From Salinimonas profundi (GTDB taxonomy: Bacteria > Pseudomonadota > Gammaproteobacteria > Enterobacterales > Alteromonadaceae), in the NCBI RefSeq assembly GCF_014750655.1, contig NZ_JABBXD010000015.1:1-57717 (forward strand): 57,717 bases of DNA, in the 5' to 3' direction. This document shows, piece by piece, positions 42,644-51,014 of this stretch. The position numbers and the translations under genes are program-made. The notes beneath the pieces were generated by a model. It was not told the DNA's origin, made no database searches, and worked only from the letters and a program-made list of their open reading frames with translations. Positions within the stretch are counted from its first letter, which is position 1. Every line of letters starts with the position of its first letter.

Positions 42644-42860
42644 AAAAAAAACATCATCCGAATTTCCAAACACTTCTTCTACGCACGGTCAAATATCGAG
42701 GAATCACATTCTGCAGCTTGTAAGCCTTAAGGTGCTATTTTTAGTGTTTCAGGCCGCCCGGTCATTTTTGACACAAGGTGCCCGCATGAAACTGATAAGC
42801 ACCATACGGGAGTGATAAAACGCGCAAGGCTCTCGATAACAATTTTCTGACTCAAACTAT

Positions 42861-42898
42861 GTCATACCCCTATTCGCTATCGCTGCTCGGGATATGAC
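42861..42898. repeat. Conserved-loop hairpin (CGCTATCGCT family)
   Basis: Outer stem GTCATA/TATGAC, a C-A mismatch, inner CCC/GGG, loop core at 42875-42884; followed by AATTTTTTT. Confidence 0.6.
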
Positions 42899-42921
42899 AA
42901 TTTTTTTGTGACTGCTACACA

Positions 42922-42960
42922 GCTTTGTCCCTTTTCGCTATCGCTATTCGGGAACAAAGC
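42922..42960. repeat. Conserved-loop hairpin (CGCTATCGCT family)
   Basis: Outer stem GCTTTGT/ACAAAGC, inner CCC/GGG, one unpaired A, loop core at 42936-42945; no T run. Confidence 0.6.
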
Positions 42961-43192
42961 CTTAAATACAAGTGCCTTCGTTTGCCATTTATTATCTTAT
43001 ATTCTTTTTTCTAGCACTGTTTGAGAGCGTTTAAGATGTTTTTGATTATATGTGTGCTGTTTAAGGGCAGAGGATGTTTTGAAGAGTTCTACGGTCTGAC
43101 AATCAAATATTATCAACCAGCCTGGTCAGTAGCAAACCTTCTGTACAATAAGTAACGCAAAATCAGTTTTCCTTTCAGCTCATCAGTTTTTT

Positions 43193-43214
43193 CTACTCCC
43201 CCTGTTACTGCACG
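43193..43214 (+). repeat. Direct repeat, copy 1 of 2
   Basis: CTACTCCCC then two variable bases then GTTACTGCACG; 20 of 22 bases match the copy at 43557-43578. Confidence 0.6.
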
Positions 43215-43556
43215 GAATTGAAGCCGTACATTGTGCTAATCCAAAAGCAAGCAGTAAGGTCAGTGTATTGTTGAAAATATTATCTTCAAACCCAGCCAGC
43301 CAGAGTGGTTTTATATTAGTAGGTAACTCGAACGAGCCACGCATCTCTATTCAAGCATAGCAATGATTAAACACAACTGAAGCCCATCCTGCTTCTCAGA
43401 TTACTGTTCGTGTAGTTATTTCCACATCACGTCAAAAGGTAAGGGGCTCATTTTTTAAGAAGCGTAGTAATAAAGAGCTTTATTTACTCATAAGAGCATC
43501 CAAAGCCTTGCTAAAACTACGAGTAAATTAGATTTTTAGCACTACACTCATTTTCT

Positions 43557-43586
43557 CTACTCCCCACGTTACTGCACGTGCAGTAA
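43557..43586 (+). repeat. Direct repeat, copy 2, extended into an 18-bp palindrome
   Basis: Matches 43193-43214 and continues so that TTACTGCAC-GTGCAGTAA (43569-43586) is a perfect palindrome, a likely protein-binding site. Confidence 0.6.
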
Positions 43587-43717
43587 GCGTTTTTCATATA
43601 CGATGAAATTAGGAAATTAAATCTATAAATTTTTAAGAGCAGACAATATTAAACTTGTCTTTTAAACAGTGAGTAACTGCCGTCTAATCGTCCAGATTAG
43701 AGCCTGAAACATGAGAA

Positions 43718-43803
43718 ACGCCATTCGTCTTTTAAAAGGACGTCTGGCGTCATCTGTTATAATAGCAAGACCCCAAAACGCATTTAGACTGCCCTTTGGG
43801 GTC
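43718..43803 (+). promoter_or_regulatory. Transfer-region promoter with operator palindrome and 5' leader hairpin
   Basis: A long near-palindrome (ACGCCA at 43718-43723 with TGGCGT at 43745-43750, inner GTC-TTTTAAAA-GAC) lies where the -35 region would be. TATAAT follows at 43758-43763. The RNA would then begin near GACCCCAAA (43769-43777), which pairs with TTTGGGGTC (43795-43803) around a loop with GACTGCCC. The same parts recur before the second transfer block (46888-47105). Confidence 0.6.
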
Positions 43804-43923
43804 GCGGTAGGGTTTAAGTGACTGTTTTGTATAGGTTAATCTTTTCTTCCTCCTTTTTTGCAGTTGATTTTAGGTAATGTACATTTAGGACATCGAAGTT
43901 TTTTGTTTTTTAGGAGCAATTTG

Positions 43924-44133
43924 ATGACTATGCTGCATAGACCACACAACCCGGATGATTGGATCGTCCCTGAGAAAGAATTGGATGAGATGATGCAAAT
44001 GTTTAATGTTGCAAATGGAGCATGTGTCGGGGACCCGATTGATATCCGAGTCAGAAATCAATTTTATAAGATGGAGGCTCAAGGTAAGCGAATGTACAAA
44101 CAAGCAATGGTTAAGATAGGAATCGAAGTATGA
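43924..44133 (+). CDS. Small protein heading the transfer region
   Basis: 69 residues from the ATG at 43924 with taggag 8 nt upstream. Soluble, Met-rich (EKELDEMMQMFNVANGACVG). Its stop overlaps the next start (ATGA). No family recognised. Confidence 0.6.
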   Translation: MTMLHRPHNPDDWIVPEKELDEMMQMFNVANGACVGDPIDIRVRNQFYKMEAQGKRMYKQAMVKIGIEV

Positions 44134-44738
44134 ACACTGGAGTGGGTAGCCGAAACAAAAATAAAACGACCAGAAAAATTTTTTTAGGGAGGTTAGCAGC
44201 TTTTATAGCGCCTGCGATTTTAACGATGAGCTTAATGCAGGGCTGTGGGGATAAGGGACACCAAAATCAAAATAATCGATACCCAGAAACCAGTGTAGCT
44301 ACTGAATTTCTTTCAGAGTCTGAATTAACAAAACTTCTTAATTTTGCTGGCACAAAATTAGGTTTATTGGGTATTGAATACTCTACCTACTCTTGGCAAG
44401 TCTCTAATCAATTGAGTCGAGACATGTTAATGGACAGAGTTGAAGCTCGAATGAAAGGATTTCCAGAATTATTTGTTTCTACCGAAAAGGTGTTCAAAGA
44501 GTGGAGAGAAAAAGGTTATGAGCATGAGATGGTATTAGGCTACAAAGGTTTAGATAATATCAATGTGGCCATACTGGGAGACTATTTAGATAAAAAGTAC
44601 AACGGTGCAGATATAGGAATAAAGTATGGATTAACGAATCAAGACTTAGCAACCTTGATCGTCAAAACGAAGGGCAATCGACGTCTCTTTCACCAGTCCA
44701 TTGTTGAGCACACGATGGACATGAAGCGTGACGATTAA
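44130..44738 (+). CDS. Lipoprotein of unknown function in the transfer region
   Basis: 202 residues. A basic N-terminus (RNKNKTTRKIFLGRLAAF) and hydrophobic core end in SLMQGC, a lipobox with the cysteine at about residue 39, so the mature protein is probably anchored in a membrane. The mature part is helical. Coupled to the 69-residue gene. A role in the conjugation envelope complex is plausible from context. Followed by IS scars. Confidence 0.65.
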   Translation: MNTGVGSRNKNKTTRKIFLGRLAAFIAPAILTMSLMQGCGDKGHQNQNNRYPETSVATEFLSESELTKLLNFAGTKLGLLGIEYSTYSWQVSNQLSRDMLMDRVEARMKGFPELFVSTEKVFKEWREKGYEHEMVLGYKGLDNINVAILGDYLDKKYNGADIGIKYGLTNQDLATLIVKTKGNRRLFHQSIVEHTMDMKRDD

Positions 44739-44937
44739 AACAGTTCTTGGCCTTGGCTAAATTCTTTTGGACAAATAATAGCTTGGGTTCTACGGCGCTT
44801 TGCGCATGCACGAAGAACTGTAAAAGTGCCGTAGCCAGCTTGAACCGCATTGCCCGGATAATGTCAGTAAACGGGCTTTATGTCTGGCCGCGTAAGAAAG
44901 GCTGAGGCGCGAAGGGAAAACCAGTGTCCCTTGCCTA

Positions 44938-45093
44938 TTAGCGAACCACCTCAGACGCGACTTTACCAAATAATTGCCGGAATCCAAATGCTTCGCTGAC
45001 ATCACAAAAGTCACGACGAAGAAAGTTAAACTCTAACTGTGCGTGGTGCTTCACCTGTTCAGCAATATCACTATTGAAAGCTCGATGCATCAT
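44938..45093 (-). pseudogene. Short transposase-like fragment, minus strand
   Basis: 51 codons: HRAFNSDIAEQVKHHAQLEF, then LRRDFCDVSEAFGFRQLFGK and a stop. It reads as the conserved end of an IS-encoded protein, cut off at its start by the IS3-type fragment. Family not certain. Confidence 0.4.
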
Positions 45094-45331
45094 TGTCGGG
45101 ACACATTTCACTAGCGGTGATTATCTGGAACTGCTCAAGCGCGAGAATCTAATCAGTAGAATGAGTACCGTAGGCCATTTCGCTGAAATCACCGGCTGTG
45201 AGGGCTTCTTCGGTGTATTGAAGCGGGAACGAATCAACTATCGGCAGTACCCAACAACAGGTGAAGCAAGAGCTGACATATTCGATTACGTTAAGAGAGC
45301 TCATAATCCAAGTATGCGATGTAGACTGTAA
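45074..45331 (+). pseudogene. IS3-family transposase fragment (end of OrfB)
   Basis: Contains GCEGFFGVLKRERINYRQYP, then TGEARADIFDYVKRAHNPSM, the C-terminal DDE region of IS3-type transposases (the glutamate-bearing FF-x2-LK-x-E helix, altered). The first two catalytic aspartates and the N-terminal domain are missing. A remnant, not an active element. Confidence 0.6.
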
Positions 45332-45791
45332 AACCATGACAGCAGGTTTATGTCATCAAATCGTCCTCAAATCGGGGTAGAACCCTTTTAGAGTTCGGTG
45401 CCATAAGAGAAAATCGCTATCTCCCCCCAGCTCACGCAGTAAAAAGCAGTTTGATAGTATTAGTTCTTCAAGTCCCTATTGCCAGGTTCACCGCCTTGGG
45501 ATGCGTTATAGCCTTAATGCTATAGGTTGTAGTTACTTTGCTTGTAAAATTAGAACCAACTTAAGCGTGTTTTTCTGTACTCTTGAACTGATTTCAGAAG
45601 ACGTTTTGATAAATTTTCATTATTCAAACTTCCTCTTATCTTAGGGATGGGTACTAAGAGAGCATTAACTGACATATCTTTGAAATAGATGGGTTTATAA
45701 CTACTAGCAGTTTATTCTTAGAAATACACTGCGCGGTTGAAATAAGCTTACAATTATCAATCACATTGTTTCGGCGCCATTTAAAATATTC
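45332..45791. other. Non-coding gap between IS scar and integrase
   Basis: 460 bp with no convincing gene. A small hairpin TTATAGCC-TTAA-TGCTATAGG-like stretch occurs near 45506-45530. Nothing else is recognised. Confidence 0.3.
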
Positions 45792-46811
45792 TTATACAAA
45801 GTTAGGACCGGTAAGCTTAGATAATTTACTTGCCATCAGTGGACGCACTTTGGATACATCAACCTCGTTGGCTTTGACCTTTTCTCCACGAGACCTACCG
45901 CTTCTCTTTCTGCCATAGTGCTCAGTAGCTGTTAGGTCATTTCCATGACCAACAATTGCGGCGATTTGCTGTAAAGAATATGAGTTATCAGATTTCATGT
46001 CAGCAATGCACTGGTGCCTGTATGTATAGAGGCTAATATGTCTTGATCGGCCGTTGAATAGCTTGTTTATCACTCGGGCAAATGCCTGTCGAAGGGCATT
46101 GTAAAATTTCGTGTAATCAACAGAATGCCCGTTTGGAGTCTTTAAATCATGAGCATAAATCAAAGCAATTTTGATAAAAAGCAATTGTTTTTTATTAAGA
46201 TACGATAAGTCGAGATGACGTTTTTCGCCAAACGACCTGCCGTTCGTTTGCTTTCCATTATGTACATGGAGCATCGGCCAACTGCCACTATACGCTTTTG
46301 GGTCATAACCTGCCCTACGGAACTCTTCTACGTTTTCATAAACCGCTGCACTGTTCAGCTCTATTGGGCGCATTCCGGTGAGAAGAATGCATTCAGTAAA
46401 TGCTAGAAGATGCTTGCCCCAGCTAGAAAAATCTTTAGCCATAGTTTCAAGTTCTTCTCGGATACTTGACTCTTCAACTTCAGTTAGGCTTTTCTTCTTT
46501 TGGCCGCTTGTTCTATCAGTTTTCGTGAGGGACCCGTCTGGTGAAATTCCTTGCAATTGCTCCTTTAGATCAAGTCGATTTAACTGTTCGAAGTAATAAA
46601 GCAAGCTAGCTTTTTTCTTAAACCAAGTAGCTTTGCTAATAGAAGGTTTTTCCACAAGGAGCTGGTTTAGAAGCTCATCTGGGAATTGGGGAGAGTCGTG
46701 GGGGCAATTTATTCTCTTAGCCATAGTTATGACGCGGGAGGTATATTCAGCAATAGTCTTCTCAGTTTTTGTTCTTACTTGCATCCATCTCACTCGATTA
46801 ACCTTTCTCAA
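45792..46811 (-). CDS. Tyrosine recombinase/integrase
   Basis: 339 residues. The C-terminal catalytic domain shows the first arginine in LLTGMRPIEL, a basic segment with HLDLSYLNKKQ, the second box TYRHQCIADM with Arg-His, and the end GHGNDLTATEHYG with the presumed nucleophile tyrosine. The N-terminal part (residues 1-100) is a SAM-like core-binding domain. It sits between IS scars and the main transfer operon, transcribed away from both. It could be an integrase of an embedded island or a multimer-resolution recombinase; no attachment sites were found. Confidence 0.85.
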   Translation of the reverse strand: MRKVNRVRWMQVRTKTEKTIAEYTSRVITMAKRINCPHDSPQFPDELLNQLLVEKPSISKATWFKKKASLLYYFEQLNRLDLKEQLQGISPDGSLTKTDRTSGQKKKSLTEVEESSIREELETMAKDFSSWGKHLLAFTECILLTGMRPIELNSAAVYENVEEFRRAGYDPKAYSGSWPMLHVHNGKQTNGRSFGEKRHLDLSYLNKKQLLFIKIALIYAHDLKTPNGHSVDYTKFYNALRQAFARVINKLFNGRSRHISLYTYRHQCIADMKSDNSYSLQQIAAIVGHGNDLTATEHYGRKRSGRSRGEKVKANEVDVSKVRPLMASKLSKLTGPNFV

Positions 46812-46887
46812 ATAATTTAACTGAGGAAAGTAACTGCCTCTACAGAATAATGTGAATAAATCGGGTTTTAGGTTTTGCTCACCTAGT

Positions 46888-46958
46888 TTGCTTTGTATTG
46901 TTGCTCACAATATAGAAAGGCGAGACGCCATTTGTACTTTTGACTGCCCTTTGGCGTC
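46888..46958 (+). promoter_or_regulatory. Transfer-operon promoter with leader hairpin
   Basis: -35 TTGCTT (46888-46893), 17 bp, -10 TATAGA (46911-46916). The RNA would begin near GACGCCA (46924-46930), which pairs with TGGCGTC (46952-46958) around GACTGCCC (46942-46949). This matches the leader at 43769-43803 except that the stem sequence differs. Confidence 0.55.
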
Positions 46959-46997
46959 ACCTCATGAAATGAAATGACGCTAAAGAGCAGTTCGGCG

Positions 46998-47105
46998 ACG
47001 CCATACGTCTTTTTGATGTAACAAAAGCGTCTTGTGTTGGTCTTTTTTGTAACTTGAGCACAAGTGCGAGTCGCCGGGTATATTTGGCGAGACCCTAAAC
47101 ATCTT
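46998..47105 (+). promoter_or_regulatory. Second operator and promoter before dotD
   Basis: ACGCCATACGTCTTTT (46998-47013) repeats the operator half at 43718-43733 with one change. Farther down, TTGAGC (47054-47059) and TATATT (47079-47084) could form a promoter with a long 19-bp spacer, followed by GACCC at the presumed RNA start. Confidence 0.45.
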
Positions 47106-47117
47106 CTTGGTGGGTGA

Positions 47118-47606
47118 ATGAAAAAATTGACAATTTTAGCAATATTAGGAGTTATCTGTCAGGGATGTACAACTACTCCGAAGGTAGTCGTACCTGAAAG
47201 AGCAAGTCCAGTTGAAGCGAAAATAAATAGTTTGGCTGAGATTGTTGTAAAGCGAACGACGCGAATTCAACAACTCCAGGAAGCTAATTATATTGCTATT
47301 AACGGCCAGGCTCCCAAAAGACCTGACTTGGACTTACTGCCTGTTTTAAAACAGGTCAAGTCACTGGGTAAACAATATACTGGCCCGTTGGATACCTTTA
47401 TCAAAAGACTGTCTGTTGTATCAAGCATGAATCCCCCCCGGTTTCTAAACGTTAAGCCAACGTTCGACATAATCGTGACAGTTGATACTGATTATAAGTC
47501 AGTTTTCTCGATGTTAGAGCAAGTTGGTGCTGTGACTGGCTCCAGAGCTGATGTTTATTACAAAGCAGCTGAGAACCTAATTGAAGTTAAGTACGCAGAC
47601 TATTAA
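47118..47606 (+). CDS. dotD: DotD/TraH-like lipoprotein of the type IVB conjugation system
   Basis: 162 residues. Signal peptide with lipobox VICQGC (Cys16), then the DotD-type pattern: an N-terminal linker, a helix with AEIVVKRTTRIQQLQ, and a C-terminal domain with PTFDIIVTVDTDYKSVFSML and IEVKY at the end. DotD, DotC and DotH form the outer-membrane core of IncI/Dot-Icm machines. It is followed directly by dotC (one-base overlap), the standard order in IncI plasmids (traH-traI-traJ-traK). Confidence 0.82.
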   Translation: MKKLTILAILGVICQGCTTTPKVVVPERASPVEAKINSLAEIVVKRTTRIQQLQEANYIAINGQAPKRPDLDLLPVLKQVKSLGKQYTGPLDTFIKRLSVVSSMNPPRFLNVKPTFDIIVTVDTDYKSVFSMLEQVGAVTGSRADVYYKAAENLIEVKYADY

Positions 47607-48448
47607 TGATGAAACGATTTATACCGTTATTAATATGTTTTTCTTCAATTGCGTTTGGGGCTGAAACGGTAAATTTTCCTATAAAATTGAAGGAAAAAGG
47701 GAGCGATGAGTCGCGGCTTGTGATGAAGTCGATTTTGGATGCATCAATAGATAGTGAAACGAATCAGCAGCATGTAAAAGATGTGGGAGAGCGCTTAAAG
47801 AAGGTGACTCAGGCTGCGTTCGACTGGGGTGTCAAAGAGGGGCAGTACTACTTCAACAAAGTTAATCAAAATCAGCTGAATAAGTACGATTCGAAACTTC
47901 AAGTGTTAGCAAATTTCGCGCAATTCATAGTAGATGGAAAATTGCTGTTACCGAAGGTTGTCATCAGCGAGCGTCTTTTTCAACGGATAAATGACAGCAA
48001 AGTAAGAACAACTGGGTTTTCCTACTCACTTTTTGAGCCTGCTAAAATTATTACACAGCCGCCCACATGGAGAGATTACCTATCAATTGCTTTGCAAAAG
48101 CCAAGCAAGCCTTCAGCTTTATTTCTGCCTCGTTCGAAGCAAGAAGAGTCCGTATTTAGATACGAATTTGAGCGAGGCTGGGAATACGGTCGAGAGCAGG
48201 CCTCTATTATTTTTGATGAAAATTACAAACGTTTGGAACGCGATTTAAAGCTTCACTTCAACTTCCTAGACCTGGCAATGACGAACGTTTTAAGAATGCC
48301 CTCACTACGCTCAACAGATCCTACAGTAGTGGTCTCTTCTGACGGGAAGACATTATACGGAAACGATGTAATTTATAGTATCGACCAGCAAAGTACTTTT
48401 GAAAAACTTGATAAGTGGAAGCCAGTGTTTATCGAGGGGGACAGATGA
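47606..48448 (+). CDS. dotC: DotC/TraI-like core complex protein
   Basis: 280 residues. Conserved DotC features are clear: AFDWGVKEGQYYFNKV, LLLPKVVISER, then PPTWRDYLSIALQKPSKPSA and FERGWEYGREQASIIFDENY. A signal peptide ends near SIAFGAE; unlike Legionella DotC no lipobox cysteine is seen, so it may be a free periplasmic protein. It probably joins DotD in the outer-membrane ring. Confidence 0.88.
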   Translation: MMKRFIPLLICFSSIAFGAETVNFPIKLKEKGSDESRLVMKSILDASIDSETNQQHVKDVGERLKKVTQAAFDWGVKEGQYYFNKVNQNQLNKYDSKLQVLANFAQFIVDGKLLLPKVVISERLFQRINDSKVRTTGFSYSLFEPAKIITQPPTWRDYLSIALQKPSKPSALFLPRSKQEESVFRYEFERGWEYGREQASIIFDENYKRLERDLKLHFNFLDLAMTNVLRMPSLRSTDPTVVVSSDGKTLYGNDVIYSIDQQSTFEKLDKWKPVFIEGDR

Positions 48449-49653
48449 TCGAGATTCATAATCGCTTTACTCGTGATCAACTGGACACATCGCTTAAATG
48501 GGCAGTGAAACATGCAGTAAACGACTTAATAATTGAAAGTGGATCTCCATTGTGGGCAAAAAAAAATGGTGTCACTTCGCCTGTTTCAAACCGACCAGTC
48601 AGTCAAGAAGAGGTTTCCCAGCTGCTTCAAGATTTGTATCTTGCCAGTGGCCCAGACCATCTCACTAAAGGAAAATACCTGAGGTTCGCTTACGAAATAT
48701 TGATAAATATCGATGAGAAGCATCGCTTCAGGGTGACTGCAACAGGTGTCAAATCAGAGTTTAATGACAATGGTATTGAGCTTATCTTTAGACCTTTTCC
48801 TAAGATGGCCCCCCAACCTGATGAAATAGGTCTACCTAGGGAATTTGTAGATTCTTTTGACTCAGACTTTGGTGTTGTATTTGTTTCTGGCCCTACAGGT
48901 TCTGGCAAATCAACAACTATCGCTTCAACTTTAACTGAACGAATACTGAGTAAAAATGAACGAATTCTGACAATAGAAGATCCTATCGAATTTGATTTTA
49001 AAAACATCCCCAACCGAATTGCCAATGTAGTTCAGTCCGAAGTTCCAATGCATCTCATTGACTACGAGACGTCTACAGCAAATAGCCTGCGTCGGTCGCC
49101 TGACATTATTTTTTATTCTGAGGTAAGAGAGGCATCTGTCGGGCAAGAACTACTTAGGGTCGCTAATACTGGACACTTAGTTGCTACTACGTTGCACGCG
49201 AACACAGCTGAAATGACGCTTCCAAGGTTTGTTGACATGTTTGAATTTGGTCAACGCCCAGTTATTACAGGTGATTTAATTGAGTCTATTAGAGGGATTC
49301 TCAACCAACGCTTATTCAGAGCCCCTGACTTAACATCCCGAACAGCAGTGCGGTCATGGGTGGTTTTTTCTCAATCTATTCGTGATGAAATGTATGACAA
49401 ATATGCTGAAGGTTCATCTTTTCGTTTAAAACAGCAAGTAGCGAAAGCCATTAAAGACCATGGGCTAAGTTTTATTGATGATTTGCGGGCTAAATTTAAT
49501 GACGGCCAAATTGCTATCTCAGATTTCGCACGTGCAATACAGAGTGTAGGTGAGCCAAAAGATTTAAGGATCATTGGCTCCAAGCTCGATGAATTTATGG
49601 ACAGAGGTTTCATTGATGACAATGATTATAAATACTGGAAGAGAAATTTGTGA
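48445..49653 (+). CDS. dotB: DotB/TraJ-like secretion ATPase
   Basis: 402 residues from the ATG overlapping the dotC stop, with gaggggg before it. PilT/VirB11-type ATPase: Walker A GPTGSGKST near residue 150, the Asp box ILTIEDPIEFDF, Walker B-type IIFYSEVREASV and the His box TTLHANTAEMT. Powers assembly or substrate transfer of the type IVB system. The next gene starts within its stop codon. Confidence 0.92.
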   Translation: MIEIHNRFTRDQLDTSLKWAVKHAVNDLIIESGSPLWAKKNGVTSPVSNRPVSQEEVSQLLQDLYLASGPDHLTKGKYLRFAYEILINIDEKHRFRVTATGVKSEFNDNGIELIFRPFPKMAPQPDEIGLPREFVDSFDSDFGVVFVSGPTGSGKSTTIASTLTERILSKNERILTIEDPIEFDFKNIPNRIANVVQSEVPMHLIDYETSTANSLRRSPDIIFYSEVREASVGQELLRVANTGHLVATTLHANTAEMTLPRFVDMFEFGQRPVITGDLIESIRGILNQRLFRAPDLTSRTAVRSWVVFSQSIRDEMYDKYAEGSSFRLKQQVAKAIKDHGLSFIDDLRAKFNDGQIAISDFARAIQSVGEPKDLRIIGSKLDEFMDRGFIDDNDYKYWKRNL

Positions 49654-49964
49654 CTAGACCCAGCGCTCGACCCAATCATGCTGCTACATATCAGCTGTGG
49701 AAAGCTGGAAAGAGAGCAAAAATGAATCTTATGGTTACTGGTTTAGATTGGCTTTCAGTTGTTCCATTTCCTCTTCTCTATTTTTTTTCGAATTACTGGT
49801 ACTTAGGATTCTGTTTGTCCTGGGCGACCATGTTTTATTTTTTAGAGTTATATCGCATGACACCCGTCCAGGGATTAAAGCGCGTTCGCTCAATTATTGC
49901 GGGAAATACACGCTTTGTTTCCCGTTATTCTAAACGTCAAAGGAGATTCTCCAGTGGTAATTAA
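49650..49964 (+). CDS. icmT: IcmT/TraK-like small membrane protein
   Basis: 104 residues from a GTG that overlaps the dotB stop. The pattern W-x4-Arg-x-LMVTGLDWLSVVPFPLL, two membrane helices, then LELYRMTPVQGLKRVRSIIAG and a basic tail fits IcmT/TraK. The gene order dotD-dotC-dotB-icmT supports it. Its end overlaps the actin-like gene by 11 bp. Confidence 0.75.
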   Translation: MTRPSARPNHAATYQLWKAGKRAKMNLMVTGLDWLSVVPFPLLYFFSNYWYLGFCLSWATMFYFLELYRMTPVQGLKRVRSIIAGNTRFVSRYSKRQRRFSSGN

Positions 49965-51003
49965 AGATTTGTCGCAGCTTCCTCCACCATATGAATTTGA
50001 GGATGGTATATACCCCGTGGTAGTTGACAATGGCTACGCTCAACAAAAATGTGCTTATTGGGCGAATGTAGATGGCGAAAAAACTCGGGTAAACTTTATT
50101 GTCCCTAGCCGGGCACAAATGGGCCGTATCAATGTTGATGTTCATGGTGAAGCATCTGGGGTTTATACCGTTGCAGGTTCAGATTACACGGTTGCAGCAG
50201 ATATCCGTGAGCCAGAGGTAATGCGTTCCAAAAATTACGCTTTTTCTGAAATCAACTGTGCTTTAGTTCACCATACATTGGTATTAGCTGGTTTTGGCGG
50301 AAAAAAAGTAAAGCTGGCTACAGGTCTACCCTTTTCTCATTATTTTCGCAACCGAAGTATTGATGAAGTATTTATGCAGAAAGTAAAAAACAGCTTGCTC
50401 CAACCTTGTAAGTCAGCTGTTGGAAAAGCGATGCCCGAAATAGTCAGCCATACGATATATCCCGAGTCCACAGCTGCAGCAGTATCCTATGCATACAATG
50501 AGGAAACTGGAGATCTTAAAAGCTTTGAGAACGGCTTAGTAGTTATCGATATGGGTGGCGGTACTACTGATATAACCATTGTTAATGGTGATTTTACTCT
50601 TGATATGGATTTAAGCGGTTCCCGGCAGCTTGGTGTTATTGATATTCGTGAAAGCTTAAGAAGTGCTATAGAAGCTACATTCGAAGTTTCAGGTATGACT
50701 GATAAACAGTTAGACCATGCTCTGAGATCTGGCGAATTCAAATTATACGGCGAACCTAAAGACATTACCTCTTTGATCGACTCTTCTACAAAACTAACAG
50801 TTAAGAAGCTCTCTACGTTGCTTTCTGAAACGATTGGAGAAGGAGCTTTCCTTGATGATATTTTATTTGTTGGCGGAGGCGCACAGATCCTCTCTAAAGC
50901 ATTTAAAGATCGTTATCAGCAATCACACGTCCCACCAGAGGCGGAATATGAAAATGCTAATGGAATGCTGGACTATATGATATTGACCAGTGAGGCTGCT
51001 TAA
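49954..51003 (+). CDS. parM: ParM/StbA-like actin-fold ATPase
   Basis: 349 residues from the GTG at 49954, chosen because aggag lies 8 nt upstream; the longer frame overlaps icmT heavily. The actin-fold phosphate loops are visible: VVDNGYAQQKCAYW at the N-terminus and VIDMGGGTTDITIVNG near residue 190, then DILFVGGGAQILSKAF near the C-terminus. Such proteins form filaments that push plasmid copies apart. It is unusual to find it inside the transfer operon, between icmT and tcpQ-like genes. Confidence 0.85.
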   Translation: MVIKDLSQLPPPYEFEDGIYPVVVDNGYAQQKCAYWANVDGEKTRVNFIVPSRAQMGRINVDVHGEASGVYTVAGSDYTVAADIREPEVMRSKNYAFSEINCALVHHTLVLAGFGGKKVKLATGLPFSHYFRNRSIDEVFMQKVKNSLLQPCKSAVGKAMPEIVSHTIYPESTAAAVSYAYNEETGDLKSFENGLVVIDMGGGTTDITIVNGDFTLDMDLSGSRQLGVIDIRESLRSAIEATFEVSGMTDKQLDHALRSGEFKLYGEPKDITSLIDSSTKLTVKKLSTLLSETIGEGAFLDDILFVGGGAQILSKAFKDRYQQSHVPPEAEYENANGMLDYMILTSEAA

Positions 51004-51014
51004 CCAGGACCGAT

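Larger units (their letters stand above)
41966..43700. other. Long non-coding region rich in palindromes
   Basis: About 1.7 kb without a convincing gene. It holds a hairpin GGGGC-TAC-G-GCCCC after the 488-residue gene, distant inverted arms TGAATAC/GTATTCA (about 42018 and 42083), three conserved-loop hairpins (42604, 42861, 42922), a decayed leader-box-like stretch (TGACACAAGGTGCCC near 42770) and two 22-bp direct repeats (43193 and 43557), the second extended into a perfect 18-bp palindrome. An origin of transfer or replication could lie here, but no nick site or iteron series is recognised. Confidence 0.5.

Noticed and set aside
42604..42960. Conserved-loop hairpins as integron attC sites
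   Set aside because: The R and L box core sites (RYYYAAC/GTTRRRY) are absent and no integron integrase or cassette array is present.
41966..43900. Origin of replication in the large gap
   Set aside because: No DnaA box set, iteron series or replication gene was recognised, so only the repeats are reported.
49930..50145. Minus-strand frames within parM and the dot genes
   Set aside because: Shadows of coding sequence; no supporting signals.
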